From the NCBI RefSeq assembly GCF_004116455.1, contig NZ_PDJU01000002.1, forward strand, positions 340,001 to 404,000: DNA of 64,000 nt, read 5' to 3'. The notes under the pieces were generated by a model, which was not told the DNA's origin, searched no databases, and saw nothing but the letters and a program-made list of their open reading frames with translations. This DNA comes from Arcobacter sp. F155. GTDB taxonomy: Bacteria; Campylobacterota; Campylobacteria; Campylobacterales; Arcobacteraceae. Shown here piece by piece: positions 48,379 through 57,050 of the stretch; the first letter of the stretch is position 1, and each line of letters begins with the position of its first letter. Both the position numbers and the translations under genes were made by a program.

Positions 48379-49826
48379 TATATAAAGTTTGGTGCATCAT
48401 TTGCAAAAAGGATTAAGTCACCCTCTTTTGTAACAGATGCTAAAGTATCTTCTAGTTTTGATTTATCTTTTAATACAAATACTTTGTCTTCATCAATATT
48501 AGAACTAAGTAATTGTGAGTTTAATTCTCCCGTAACTATCGCTAAATCAAACTTCTCATTTATCTCTTTTGCAAGTAAAATATTTGCTTCAGAAGTTGAC
48601 TCAACTAATCCTGGAGTGATAATAACTTTTCTTCCCTCATGATTAGTACAAATATTTATAGCTTCTAGCATACCTTCTAAGTTTCCATTGAAACTATCGT
48701 CAATAATAATCTTTCCACCTGCTTCTATTTTTTGAAGCCTATGTTCTACTTGTGGTAAATCTTTTATTGCAAGTTTGATTTCATCAATAGTCATCCCAAG
48801 CTCATGGGCTACTAAAATAACTGCCGTAAGATTTATCGCATTAAAACTTCCAAGAACTGGAGCATGGAAATGTTGTTGTTCCCCATCAATTAAAATATCA
48901 AACCAAATACCATCAAGATTTGACATAGTTACATTTAGATTATCAGGGAATTTTGTAATCTCATCATAATCTTGTTTTAAAGGAACAGATTCATGTACAA
49001 AACCTCTTAGCATCTTTGGAGATTTTAGTATTTCCATTTTTGTATGAATAATATTTTCTATAGTTTTAAAATATTCGATATGTTGTTCTCCAACACTTCC
49101 TAAAATACAATATTGAGGTTCTAAGTACATAGTGATTTCTTCGATATCACCTTCTTGTCTAGCACCAGCTTCTGCAATATATATTTGTGTATCAAGAGGT
49201 AAGTCTCTATTTACATCTAGAACTATTCCAGCGATTGTATTTACTGACCTTGGAGTTTTATATACTTTGTATTTTCTTTTTAATACATGGTATAAATAGT
49301 TTTTAATAGAAGTTTTTCCATATGAAGCTGTAATAGCAATAGTTCTAAGCTGAGGAATAGTTTCTAGTCTTTGTTTGCCTTTATGTTTAAAAGAGATAAA
49401 AAACATCTTTTCCATTAAGTACGTAACGGCAAGTGTTAAGATAATAGGTACAAAAATAGCCGTTGCATGACAAGATTCACTTAAAATACAAAGTAAGTGA
49501 AGTGCAAAAGTTATAAATAAAAGTACCCCTAAAAATCTTTTAACTCTAGAAGTTAAAACTAAAGACCTATCAAGTTTTCTATTCCAAAGAACAAAACTAG
49601 TCATATAAATCAAATAAAAATAGATAGAAAAATATAAATCAGGTAAAAGATGAAAAAGTACAACTGGAGCAGCAAAGTATGTGATATGCCATTGCCATTT
49701 GTGGTGTTTAAATAAAACTCTTTCTAACTTATAGTTATACCATTGTAAGTTTGTGATTAAATACCAACCTAAAGACATGATTAGTAAAACATGAGTAAAT
49801 ATATAAAAGTATTCTAGTATTTCCAT
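48378..49826 (-). CDS. murF: UDP-MurNAc-tripeptide-D-Ala-D-Ala ligase, membrane-anchored MurF
   Basis: 482 residues, longer than E. coli MurF because of an N-terminal membrane part (four to five hydrophobic segments in about 5-145), a feature of Campylobacterota. ATP loop ITASYGKTS (165-173) in the Mur ligase form, then IAEAGARQEGDIEEI and VEHRLQKIE. Adds D-Ala-D-Ala made by Ddl to the UDP-MurNAc-tripeptide. The stop is next to hairpin A of copy 1. The start overlaps the hydrolase stop by one base (TAATG). Confidence 0.9.
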   Translation of the reverse strand: MEILEYFYIFTHVLLIMSLGWYLITNLQWYNYKLERVLFKHHKWQWHITYFAAPVVLFHLLPDLYFSIYFYLIYMTSFVLWNRKLDRSLVLTSRVKRFLGVLLFITFALHLLCILSESCHATAIFVPIILTLAVTYLMEKMFFISFKHKGKQRLETIPQLRTIAITASYGKTSIKNYLYHVLKRKYKVYKTPRSVNTIAGIVLDVNRDLPLDTQIYIAEAGARQEGDIEEITMYLEPQYCILGSVGEQHIEYFKTIENIIHTKMEILKSPKMLRGFVHESVPLKQDYDEITKFPDNLNVTMSNLDGIWFDILIDGEQQHFHAPVLGSFNAINLTAVILVAHELGMTIDEIKLAIKDLPQVEHRLQKIEAGGKIIIDDSFNGNLEGMLEAINICTNHEGRKVIITPGLVESTSEANILLAKEINEKFDLAIVTGELNSQLLSSNIDEDKVFVLKDKSKLEDTLASVTKEGDLILFANDAPNFI

Positions 49827-50545
49827 TATTTTAATCCATTTTCAATTTTTTCACAAATATCTTTTGCATGTTTTAAAAAGAAGTAGTGATCACCTTCGTA
49901 GGCTGTAAAACTACTATTTTTAATTAGCTCGTGAATTTTTTTCCCAGAAGGAAGAGTTGTAGCAGTATCTACTTTCCCCCAAAAAATCATAGCATTTTTT
50001 TCAAAAGAAGAAAAGATATAGCAGAAGTCTTCATCTACTACATTTTTAAAAGTCTCATACATTTCATGGCTCATTTGCTTTACATCATCACTTCTAAATG
50101 ACTTCGTAACTTTTCTAAGTCCTAGTTTGTTAAAAATCTTTGCAAAGAAGATTTTTGTTTTAACATTGAAACTTTTCTCTTCTAAAATTCCAGCAGTACT
50201 TAGTAAGATAAGATTTTCAGGATTTATTAGTGTTGCAACTTTTCCACCAAATGAGTGTCCAGCTATTGCTACAACATTTGTATTTAAAGCTTCTAAAAAC
50301 TTTTTTATAATAAGTGAGTAATCTTTTGTAGTAAGAACATAATCATTTGAACTTTTTCCAAAACCAGGCATATCAATATATATATGTCTAAAGTCTTGAA
50401 GCAAGTTACCAAATGCTTGTTTCATAATCTCTTTATTTGAACCCCAACCATGAAGAATAACTATATCCTTCTTTTGGCTAGGATTTACAATCTCATATGA
50501 GATACTAAATTTTCTGTCTTGTACTTCAATGCTTTTTAAAGCCAA
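49826..50545 (-). CDS. Alpha/beta hydrolase
   Basis: 239 residues. Oxyanion region VILHGWGSN, nucleophile elbow GHSFGG (Ser), and a C-terminal GDHYFFLKH with the catalytic His. Substrate unknown. It lies between ddl and murF, an order I also recall for Campylobacter, so a link to cell wall precursors or lipids is possible (inference). 2 bases after ddl and overlapping murF. Confidence 0.8.
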   Translation of the reverse strand: MALKSIEVQDRKFSISYEIVNPSQKKDIVILHGWGSNKEIMKQAFGNLLQDFRHIYIDMPGFGKSSNDYVLTTKDYSLIIKKFLEALNTNVVAIAGHSFGGKVATLINPENLILLSTAGILEEKSFNVKTKIFFAKIFNKLGLRKVTKSFRSDDVKQMSHEMYETFKNVVDEDFCYIFSSFEKNAMIFWGKVDTATTLPSGKKIHELIKNSSFTAYEGDHYFFLKHAKDICEKIENGLK

Positions 50546-50547
50546 AT

Positions 50548-51582
50548 CTATTTACCTTTTGATGCTTGTATTTTGTTTACATATTCGTATGTTATTTTAA
50601 TATCTTTTTGTTTTGGTAAAGATTTAGCTAATGTTGTTAATACATTATTAAAATCTTTAAATAAATAGTTTGCCATAGAACCAGGAATTGGATTTATCTC
50701 ATTTAAATATACTTCCTCTTCTTGAACAAAGAAGTCACATCTAATAAGTGAACCATCAAAAGTATTGTTATAAATAGCTTTGAAAGACTCTTTTATTCTA
50801 TCTTTAAGTTCTTCAGAAATATCAGCTTCTAAAGCAGCAGAAGTTCTAGCAAAGTCTAAATATTTTTTATCAAAATCTAAGAATTCAGCTTTTTGTGGTT
50901 CTTCAATGATTGAGAAAACAAATTCACCATTTACTTTAGTACCTGCTAAGTTATACTCCTTGATTCCTGCAATAAATGGTTCTACAATAATTGCTTCATC
51001 AAACTCAAAAGCTACATCAAGTGCGTAATCTAACTCTTCTTGAGTTTTTACAATTGAAACACCAATAGAACTACCTAAAGTAACTGGCTTGATAATCACA
51101 GGGAATGAGTGAACTTCTACTTTGTCATTTTTTGTGTAGTATTTATAATCAATAGCTTTTACACCGACACTGTGAGCATAACCTTTTGTTAAAAACTTAT
51201 TAAAACTAACAGCACAAGCACCTTTTCTAGGTCCTATATAAGGAATATTTGCAAACTCAAATAAAGAAGCTAATAATCCATCTTCGCCATCACCACCGTG
51301 AGTTATATTTAAAACAGCATCAACTTCAAAAGGTTTTGTTCCAAACATAGCTTTCTTTGAGAAACCATCTTTTGAGAAGTTTAAAATATCACACTTTTTA
51401 TACTCACCACTACTAAATAGTTTTGATTTTATTTTATCTGTTGGAATATGATAAAACTCTCTATTTGAATCACAAAAAATATAAACTAACTCTTCTTTTA
51501 AAACATCTTTCATAGCAATAGCAGAAACAATTGATATTTCATGCTCATATGACTTACCACCAAAAACTATTCCTAACTTCAA
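50548..51582 (-). CDS. ddl: D-alanine-D-alanine ligase
   Basis: 344 residues from the TTG at 51582, 5 bases after a GGAG and giving the usual MKLGIVFGGKSYEHEIS start; an ATG at 51606 would lie in hairpin C of the element and adds eight atypical residues. ATP-grasp domain with VIIKPVTLGSSIGVSIV, GIKEYNLAG and the metal-binding ending CDFFVQEEEVYLNEINPIPGS, split here as RCDFF and NEINPIPGS. Joins two D-Ala for peptidoglycan. Ribosome binding site AAAAGGAG is inside structured element copy 2. Confidence 0.93.
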   Translation of the reverse strand: MKLGIVFGGKSYEHEISIVSAIAMKDVLKEELVYIFCDSNREFYHIPTDKIKSKLFSSGEYKKCDILNFSKDGFSKKAMFGTKPFEVDAVLNITHGGDGEDGLLASLFEFANIPYIGPRKGACAVSFNKFLTKGYAHSVGVKAIDYKYYTKNDKVEVHSFPVIIKPVTLGSSIGVSIVKTQEELDYALDVAFEFDEAIIVEPFIAGIKEYNLAGTKVNGEFVFSIIEEPQKAEFLDFDKKYLDFARTSAALEADISEELKDRIKESFKAIYNNTFDGSLIRCDFFVQEEEVYLNEINPIPGSMANYLFKDFNNVLTTLAKSLPKQKDIKITYEYVNKIQASKGK

Positions 51583-51587
51583 TCTAT

Positions 51588-51702
51588 CTCCTTTTAAATG
51601 TCCCATTTAAAAGGGACACATTTCATAATAACTACTTTTTAACAGGATTTATAAAAAATCCTTAAAAGTATCAAAATTCTAAAGAAAGCAACGAGTTGCT
51701 TT
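51588..51702 (-). promoter_or_regulatory. Structured repeat element, copy 2, before ddl
   Basis: Same order as copy 1: hairpin A 51685-51692 with 51695-51702 (AAAGCAAC and GTTGCTTT); hairpin B, outer 51633-51639 with 51664-51670 and inner AGGATTT 51644-51650 with AAATCCT 51656-51662; hairpin C, 10-bp CCTTTTAAAT (51590-51599) with ATTTAAAAGG (51605-51614) around GTCCC, with GGGAC at 51613-51617. A 14-base spacer joins B and C in both copies. Stem bases differ from copy 1 but stay paired. The ddl ribosome binding site is inside hairpin C. Confidence 0.8.
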
Positions 51703-51714
51703 TACTATTATATT

Positions 51715-52278
51715 TTATTTTTGTAATTGCTTAAGTGCTTGTTTTACTAAATCACTTGTATTTGTACCTGTACACGCTTTAAGTGCTTTTGATACAACAT
51801 CTTTTTTAAATCCTAAAGACTCTAAAGCAAGAGAAGCTTCAAGTGTTGCCTTTGAACCACCAACAGCTCCATCCTCATCATCTTCAACAATAAACCCTGA
51901 TAACTCAACTAAAATTCTACTAGCACCTTTTGGACCAATACCTGGAACTCTTTTTAACATTGATACATCATTTTCACTAACAATTTGTGCAAAAGAACTT
52001 GGAGTAAAGGTAGAACAAATAGCAAGTGCTACTTTTGGACCCACTCCATTTATCTTGATAACTGTGTCAAATAATTTTTTTTCATTGGGGTCTAAAAAGC
52101 CATAAAGTGTTTGAGAATCTTCTCTAATAATGTGAGTTGTATGAAGCTTAACACGCTTATCTGTTACTTTTGAGCTACAATTTACTGAAACGAAAACCTC
52201 ATAAATTAGACCATTTACATTAAGGTGTAAGTGGGTTGGCTCCTTTTTTTCAATGCTTCCTTCAATACCTACAATCAT
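51715..52278 (-). CDS. ruvA: Holliday junction branch migration protein RuvA
   Basis: 187 residues. N-terminal OB-fold ([30 protein letters not shown], given as about 1-30), two helix-hairpin-helix motifs ([13 protein letters not shown] and [14 protein letters not shown]) and a C-terminal helical RuvB-binding domain. Binds four-way DNA junctions. First gene of the run ruvA-ddl-hydrolase-murF-HIT-blaOXA-def. Confidence 0.95.
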   Translation of the reverse strand: MIVGIEGSIEKKEPTHLHLNVNGLIYEVFVSVNCSSKVTDKRVKLHTTHIIREDSQTLYGFLDPNEKKLFDTVIKINGVGPKVALAICSTFTPSSFAQIVSENDVSMLKRVPGIGPKGASRILVELSGFIVEDDEDGAVGGSKATLEASLALESLGFKKDVVSKALKACTGTNTSDLVKQALKQLQK

Positions 52279-52374
52279 ATTTTTCTTTCAAAATTTTAAA
52301 TTTTCTTTTTGTTTTTATATACAATAAATAATATTCATTATATAATATTGAAGCTTAATATCAAGGTTGTTTTG

Positions 52375-54567
52375 ATGATTGAATTAATTACAAAAAAAAT
52401 AAGTAATAAAATAATAGTTTCTCTATTCATTTTAATGTCTCTTTCGAGTTTAATAGTAACATATATGACTACTGAACAAGTAAGAGCAGACTCCATTGCT
52501 ACTACTAAAAAAAATCTTGACATGCTTAATACTGCAATGTTCCAAAGTCTAAGAAATGCGATGAATACAGGAGATCCTGCACAAATTAAAAAAGCAGAAG
52601 ATGAAGCTGCTACTATTGATGGAGTTAAAGAGCTTGTAATTGCAAAAAGTCAACCTCTTATTGATATGTACGACCCAGGTGCAAAATTTACTACAGACCC
52701 AGATGTTTTAAAATCATTTAAAACAAAAGAAAATCAACTACTAGAAACTGATGATGCAGAAGGTCATAATCTAAGAATGATTAAGCCAATGATTGCAACA
52801 CAAGAGTGTTTAATGTGTCATGCTAATCAAAAAGAAGGTGATGTAATTGGTATTATGGACCTTACATTCTCACTTGCAGAATCAGATGATAAAATTAGTA
52901 CTTTAGTAATAGAAATCTTAATAGTATCTACAGTATTTGGCTGGATTACTATTGGTTTAATCTTTATAATTGTAAAAAGAGCAACAAAACCTATTGCTAC
53001 ACTTAAAAGCGGATTTGAAAACCTTCTTAAATCAAATGACCCAAGTATTAAACTTGATGTTGAATCAAAAGATGAGATTGGAGAAGTAGCGAATCTATTT
53101 AACTCTTATATGGATAAAGTAAGAGCAGGTCTAAAACAAGATGAAAAAGTTATTGAAGAAGCAAATGATATTTTAGAAAAAACGGGAAATGGTTTCTTTG
53201 TATACCAAGTAAACTCAACTGCATCTAACCCATATGTTGAAGATTTAAAAAATAAACTAAACTCAATGATTAATCATACAAAAGAGACTCTTGATAGAAT
53301 CAATGATACTCTTAAAAACTACTCTGAGTCTAAATTTGATTATAAGATAAATGATAAAGGTATTTATGGTGACTTAGGTTCACTAGCTGCTGGAATTAAA
53401 CTTGTAGGTAATAATACATCTGAGATTTTAGCGATGATTATGAATACTGGTGATTCACTTAAAGAGAGCACTCATACTTTATCAACTGCATCAAATCAGT
53501 TATCTACGTCATCAAATCAACAAGCCGCATCTTTAGAAGAAACAGCTGCTGCATTAGAACAAATTACTGCAAATATTAAAGGTAATACAGAAGCTTCTAA
53601 TGAAATGTCTTCTTTAGCAGGATATGTAACAAAATCTGCACAAAATGGTCATAGCCTTGCAAATGAAACAGCTGTTGCTATGGATGATATCAATGCACAA
53701 GTTAGCTCTATTAACGAAGCTATTGAAGTTATTGACCAAATTGCTTTCCAAACAAATATCCTTTCACTAAATGCAGCTGTTGAAGCAGCTACTGCTGGTG
53801 AAGCAGGTAAAGGTTTTGCAGTTGTTGCAGGTGAAGTTAGAAACCTAGCTTCTAGATCAGCTGAAGCAGCAAAAGAGATTAAAGAGTTAGTTGAAAAAGC
53901 AACACAAAAAACAAATACTGGTAAACAAATCTCTGATAATATGATTACTGGATATGAAGAGTTAAATCAAAATATTAACTTAACTATTGAAAAGATTGAG
54001 CAAGTTGCAAATGCTTCTAAAGAGCAGGAAGCTGGAATCGTTCAAATCAATGATGCCGTTAACTTATTAGATAGAGCAACTCAAGAAAATGCACAAGTTG
54101 CTGACCAAATCTCTAAAATGTCAAATGATATTGCTAATATGTCAAACTCTCTTGTAACAGCAGCTTCAAGAGCAAGTTTCTTACAAGAAGCAAGAGAAGA
54201 AGTTTGTAATGTAGATTTAGTTTATGATACAGCTAAGTTAAAAGTAAATGTACTTGGTCTTAAAGATGATGTTTACTCAAAACTTGGTTCTTATGAAAAA
54301 TGGACTACATCATCTTGTTATACTGTTTCTGATTGGATTAAAGAGTATTTAGAGATTAATCCAAGTTGTGACTATAGTGCAATTGAAGACCTTGAAAAAC
54401 TAAATGTAAGTTTAAAAGGTAAACTTCAAGAACTAGTAGACGCAAATGCGGCTAAAGCAGATAATGAAGTTCTAAATGAAAAAGCTAAAGCTGTAGAAGT
54501 AGAGTCTTTAAGAATATTTGGAACACTAAATAGTCTGAAAAAAGAGGCTTGTAAGAATAATAAATAA
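52375..54567 (+). CDS. Methyl-accepting chemotaxis protein with haem c-type sensor motif
   Basis: 730 residues from the ATG at 52375, with AAGG 9 bases upstream; an earlier ATG adds 22 residues of unlikely sequence. TM1 about 10-30, periplasmic domain about 31-176 with CLMCH (Cys145, Cys148, His149), a c-type haem attachment motif, and the layout of the DUF3365/Tll0287-like sensor; TM2 about 177-200; HAMP; signalling hairpin with [20 protein letters not shown]. The C-terminal about 130 residues resemble a CZB domain but lack most of its zinc-binding His. Probably senses redox, oxygen or NO. Confidence 0.9.
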   Translation: MIELITKKISNKIIVSLFILMSLSSLIVTYMTTEQVRADSIATTKKNLDMLNTAMFQSLRNAMNTGDPAQIKKAEDEAATIDGVKELVIAKSQPLIDMYDPGAKFTTDPDVLKSFKTKENQLLETDDAEGHNLRMIKPMIATQECLMCHANQKEGDVIGIMDLTFSLAESDDKISTLVIEILIVSTVFGWITIGLIFIIVKRATKPIATLKSGFENLLKSNDPSIKLDVESKDEIGEVANLFNSYMDKVRAGLKQDEKVIEEANDILEKTGNGFFVYQVNSTASNPYVEDLKNKLNSMINHTKETLDRINDTLKNYSESKFDYKINDKGIYGDLGSLAAGIKLVGNNTSEILAMIMNTGDSLKESTHTLSTASNQLSTSSNQQAASLEETAAALEQITANIKGNTEASNEMSSLAGYVTKSAQNGHSLANETAVAMDDINAQVSSINEAIEVIDQIAFQTNILSLNAAVEAATAGEAGKGFAVVAGEVRNLASRSAEAAKEIKELVEKATQKTNTGKQISDNMITGYEELNQNINLTIEKIEQVANASKEQEAGIVQINDAVNLLDRATQENAQVADQISKMSNDIANMSNSLVTAASRASFLQEAREEVCNVDLVYDTAKLKVNVLGLKDDVYSKLGSYEKWTTSSCYTVSDWIKEYLEINPSCDYSAIEDLEKLNVSLKGKLQELVDANAAKADNEVLNEKAKAVEVESLRIFGTLNSLKKEACKNNK

Positions 54568-54587
54568 AAAGGTTTAAAAACCTTTTT
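54566..54587. terminator. Bidirectional terminator between the chemoreceptor and CheZ-like genes
   Basis: AAAAAGGTT (54566-54574) and AACCTTTTT (54579-54587) make a 9-bp stem with a 4-base loop, starting at the chemoreceptor stop and 3 bases from the end of the convergent gene. T runs on both strands. Confidence 0.8.
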
Positions 54588-54590
54588 ATT

Positions 54591-54956
54591 TTAGTTAGCT
54601 GTTTGCATACTTTTAATTAATGCTTCTAACTCATCATCAGAAACTACATCTGATGTTTCATCCCCCGATATATGTTTAGCAGAAGAAGCAATATTATACT
54701 CTTTTGAGTCAATATTGTTAGTTTCACAAACGTGATTTACAACTCTTTCTATTTTTTGTCTATGTAAGTCTTGATGCTGTAATAAACCAAAAGAATTAGA
54801 AATCAGTTCTTCAATTTTTTTAGCTTTATGTAATGGAAGATCAAGTTCAGAAATAATACTGTCAACATTTTCTAAATTTTCATAAATAGAAACAGCATTG
54901 TTTTCTGACTCTTTAATTACATCACATAAATCTTTTATAAGATCCTCGTATGTCAT
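54591..54956 (-). CDS. CheZ-like chemotaxis phosphatase
   Basis: 121 residues from the ATG at 54956, with AAAGGG 7 bases upstream. Helical protein with LLQHQDLHRQKIERV at 58-72. This aligns with the catalytic QDLTGQ segment of CheZ: Asp63 and Gln67 have the same spacing as E. coli Asp143 and Gln147, which dephosphorylate CheY-P. The C-terminal SDDELEALIKSM (106-117) resembles the CheY-binding peptide at the FliM N terminus. It is half the length of CheZ. Convergent with the chemoreceptor. Confidence 0.65.
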   Translation of the reverse strand: MTYEDLIKDLCDVIKESENNAVSIYENLENVDSIISELDLPLHKAKKIEELISNSFGLLQHQDLHRQKIERVVNHVCETNNIDSKEYNIASSAKHISGDETSDVVSDDELEALIKSMQTAN

Positions 54957-55051
54957 AATATAACCCTTTATCAAAAGTAAGAAAAGTGTATCTTATTTTA
55001 CCTTAATAATATTATGACTAATTAGTTATTTATAACTACAAAAAAGATATT

Positions 55052-56116
55052 TTAGTGAATTACCTCAGCAACAAACTCAGTTGCATATGAACCTTTTGGA
55101 AGAGTAAATTGTAACTCCATCCAGTTTTTTTCTTCTTTAAAATTTGTTTCAATTTCTTCAGGGAAAATCCATGCAAATCTTCTTGCACCATCTTCTTTGA
55201 TTTCAACATCAAACTCTTTTTCAATATTTTGTGCTAAACCATCTGCTTTTTTAACTCTTTTACCACAAAGAAGTCCAGTAGCAACTCTATCTCTTGCAAA
55301 GAACTTTTCAGCTTCTTCATTTAAGTTTTCAACATGGAAAATTTTTCCATAAGGATAATGACTCATTAAATCACCAGGAATAAGCTTGAAAGGATGTTCT
55401 TGTTTTTTCATATCTTTAACTACATCTAATGGTAATTCAAGTTTTTCGTAAATCTCTTCAGCTTTAAAAGAGTCAACTAGTTTTGAAACTTCTATTCTCT
55501 TTGAAAGCCAATTATTGAAAAGGTAACTTTGATAAGAGTTAACAAACATCTGTTTTAGTTTTCTATTTCTTTCTTTTAGTTCACCCTTTACTATTGCTTC
55601 ACCTTTTTTATAGTTATCTCCCTCTATTCCAAATCTTTGAAATCCAAAATAGTTTGGCATACCAAAAGTTGCAATACTTTGAACTGCTTGTTCAATCTTT
55701 TTAGCATCAATTAGATTTACTCTTTTTAATCTAATAAAGAATTTATTTCCTTTTAAATGCCCTACTCTTATTTTATTATTGTGTCTTGTTACATCTAAAA
55801 CTTTTATCTGTTCATGGTTAAAGCTATTTAGTTTTTCTTCAAACTGCTTTGGAATAGAGATATGTTGAATCGTCATCGCATTTTTATCTTTTAATCCTGC
55901 ATAACCTATATCTCTTCCTTTACATCCTAAATGTTCTGAAAATATTCTAACCGCATCCCATGTAGTTAAATCTTTTTTTCTAAACTTTACAATTAAATGT
56001 TCACCTTCTCCACTAAACTCATATAGAGGTATTTCTGTTACAACAAAATCATCTTTGTTTTGTTTAAATAGAACATCAATCTTTGAATGGTTTAAATACC
56101 TTTGAACTTTTTCCAC
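55052..56116 (-). CDS. truD: tRNA pseudouridine(13) synthase TruD
   Basis: 354 residues. Catalytic Asp in GYAGLKDKNAMTIQ, with GMPNYFGFQRFG and the insertion domain typical of TruD following. Makes pseudouridine 13 in tRNA-Glu. Starts 18 bases after thiL and is co-transcribed with it. Confidence 0.95.
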   Translation of the reverse strand: MEKVQRYLNHSKIDVLFKQNKDDFVVTEIPLYEFSGEGEHLIVKFRKKDLTTWDAVRIFSEHLGCKGRDIGYAGLKDKNAMTIQHISIPKQFEEKLNSFNHEQIKVLDVTRHNNKIRVGHLKGNKFFIRLKRVNLIDAKKIEQAVQSIATFGMPNYFGFQRFGIEGDNYKKGEAIVKGELKERNRKLKQMFVNSYQSYLFNNWLSKRIEVSKLVDSFKAEEIYEKLELPLDVVKDMKKQEHPFKLIPGDLMSHYPYGKIFHVENLNEEAEKFFARDRVATGLLCGKRVKKADGLAQNIEKEFDVEIKEDGARRFAWIFPEEIETNFKEEKNWMELQFTLPKGSYATEFVAEVIH

Positions 56117-56134
56117 ATTTTTCCTTATACTTTA

Positions 56135-56965
56135 TTAATCTTTGAAATGATGATTTGCACACTCACAAGAGTATTTACCCTTAACTGCTTTGGCAAATAT
56201 ATTTAATGGCACATCATATTTTTTTGCTAATTTTTCTATTTTTTCTTTATGTTTTTTATCAAATGAGAAAAGTAATTCATACTCTTCCCCCGAACAACCT
56301 ATATCTTTATCAATTTTTTCAAAAAACTCAAATCCAACCTTACTTTGTTTTGACATTCTTTCAAGCTCAAAAAACAGACCATCAGATATATCCATAGAAG
56401 CATTTACATATTTTGAAATTTTATAGAAAAACTCTGCATTAAGTTTTGGTTTTATAAATTTAGATTTCTTTGATACTTTTTCGCCTAAGAATAGTTTTTC
56501 TAAATCTCTTTTAGATGAGCCTAAACTTCCCGTGTAACAAAGCAAATCATCTTTTTTTATTCCACTTCTAAGAATTGGCTTTTTTGTTTTAGAAATAATT
56601 GTTACCGAAATATCTAGCTTTATATTTGAGATTGTATCTCCACCAATAATTTCAATACCAAACTCTTTGGCTACTTTTTTAAAACCTTTTGCTAACTCTT
56701 TTAAATCTTTATTAGTGTACTCTTTTGGAATTGCTACAGTTAAAAGTGCATATTTAGGTTTAGCATTCATTGCAATTGCATCTGAAATATTTACTAGCAT
56801 TGCTTTTTGAGCTATTTGTTTTAAGCTCATCCACTCTTTTTTAAAGTGAACATTTTCAAAAAAAGCATCATTGCTATAAACCCATTTACCAATAACAGCA
56901 CCGTCATCACCAATAAGTTTTGTATTACTAACAAACTGTTTTATAAAAAAATCTTCTTTATTCAT
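56135..56965 (-). CDS. thiL: Thiamine-monophosphate kinase
   Basis: 276 residues from the ATG at 56965; a longer reading to 57067 would run over the superoxide reductase start and adds non-conserved sequence. KLIGDDGAVIGKWVYSNDAFFENVHFKKEW (about 13-42) holds the metal-binding Asp residues, with NISDAIAMNAKPKYALL, IIGGDTISN and SGEEYELLF following. Phosphorylates TMP to the cofactor thiamine diphosphate. Shorter than E. coli ThiL. Confidence 0.88.
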   Translation of the reverse strand: MNKEDFFIKQFVSNTKLIGDDGAVIGKWVYSNDAFFENVHFKKEWMSLKQIAQKAMLVNISDAIAMNAKPKYALLTVAIPKEYTNKDLKELAKGFKKVAKEFGIEIIGGDTISNIKLDISVTIISKTKKPILRSGIKKDDLLCYTGSLGSSKRDLEKLFLGEKVSKKSKFIKPKLNAEFFYKISKYVNASMDISDGLFFELERMSKQSKVGFEFFEKIDKDIGCSGEEYELLFSFDKKHKEKIEKLAKKYDVPLNIFAKAVKGKYSCECANHHFKD

Positions 56966-57017
56966 AGGCGAGATAATAGCATAATTGTACTTGCTTTCTA
57001 TTTTAATTATTTTTTTG

Positions 57018-57023
57018 TATAAT
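57018..57023 (+). promoter_or_regulatory. -10 element of the superoxide reductase gene
   Basis: TATAAT at 57018-57023, 27 bases before the ATG at 57051, followed by ACGCC. A clear -35 was not found. Confidence 0.5.
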
Positions 57024-57050
57024 ACGCCAATTTTATTATTAGGAGAAGAA

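Noticed and set aside
51583..51606. Start of ddl at the ATG 51606
   Set aside because: That ATG is in hairpin C of the structured element and has no ribosome binding site; the TTG at 51582 follows GGAG and gives the standard Ddl start.
48265..51702. The repeated element read as integron attC sites flanking a beta-lactamase cassette
   Set aside because: The CAACGAGTTG core looks faintly like an attC arm, but the core sites GTTRRRY/RYYYAAC are not arranged as in attC, there is no integrase, and the genes between are conserved chromosomal genes in an operon.
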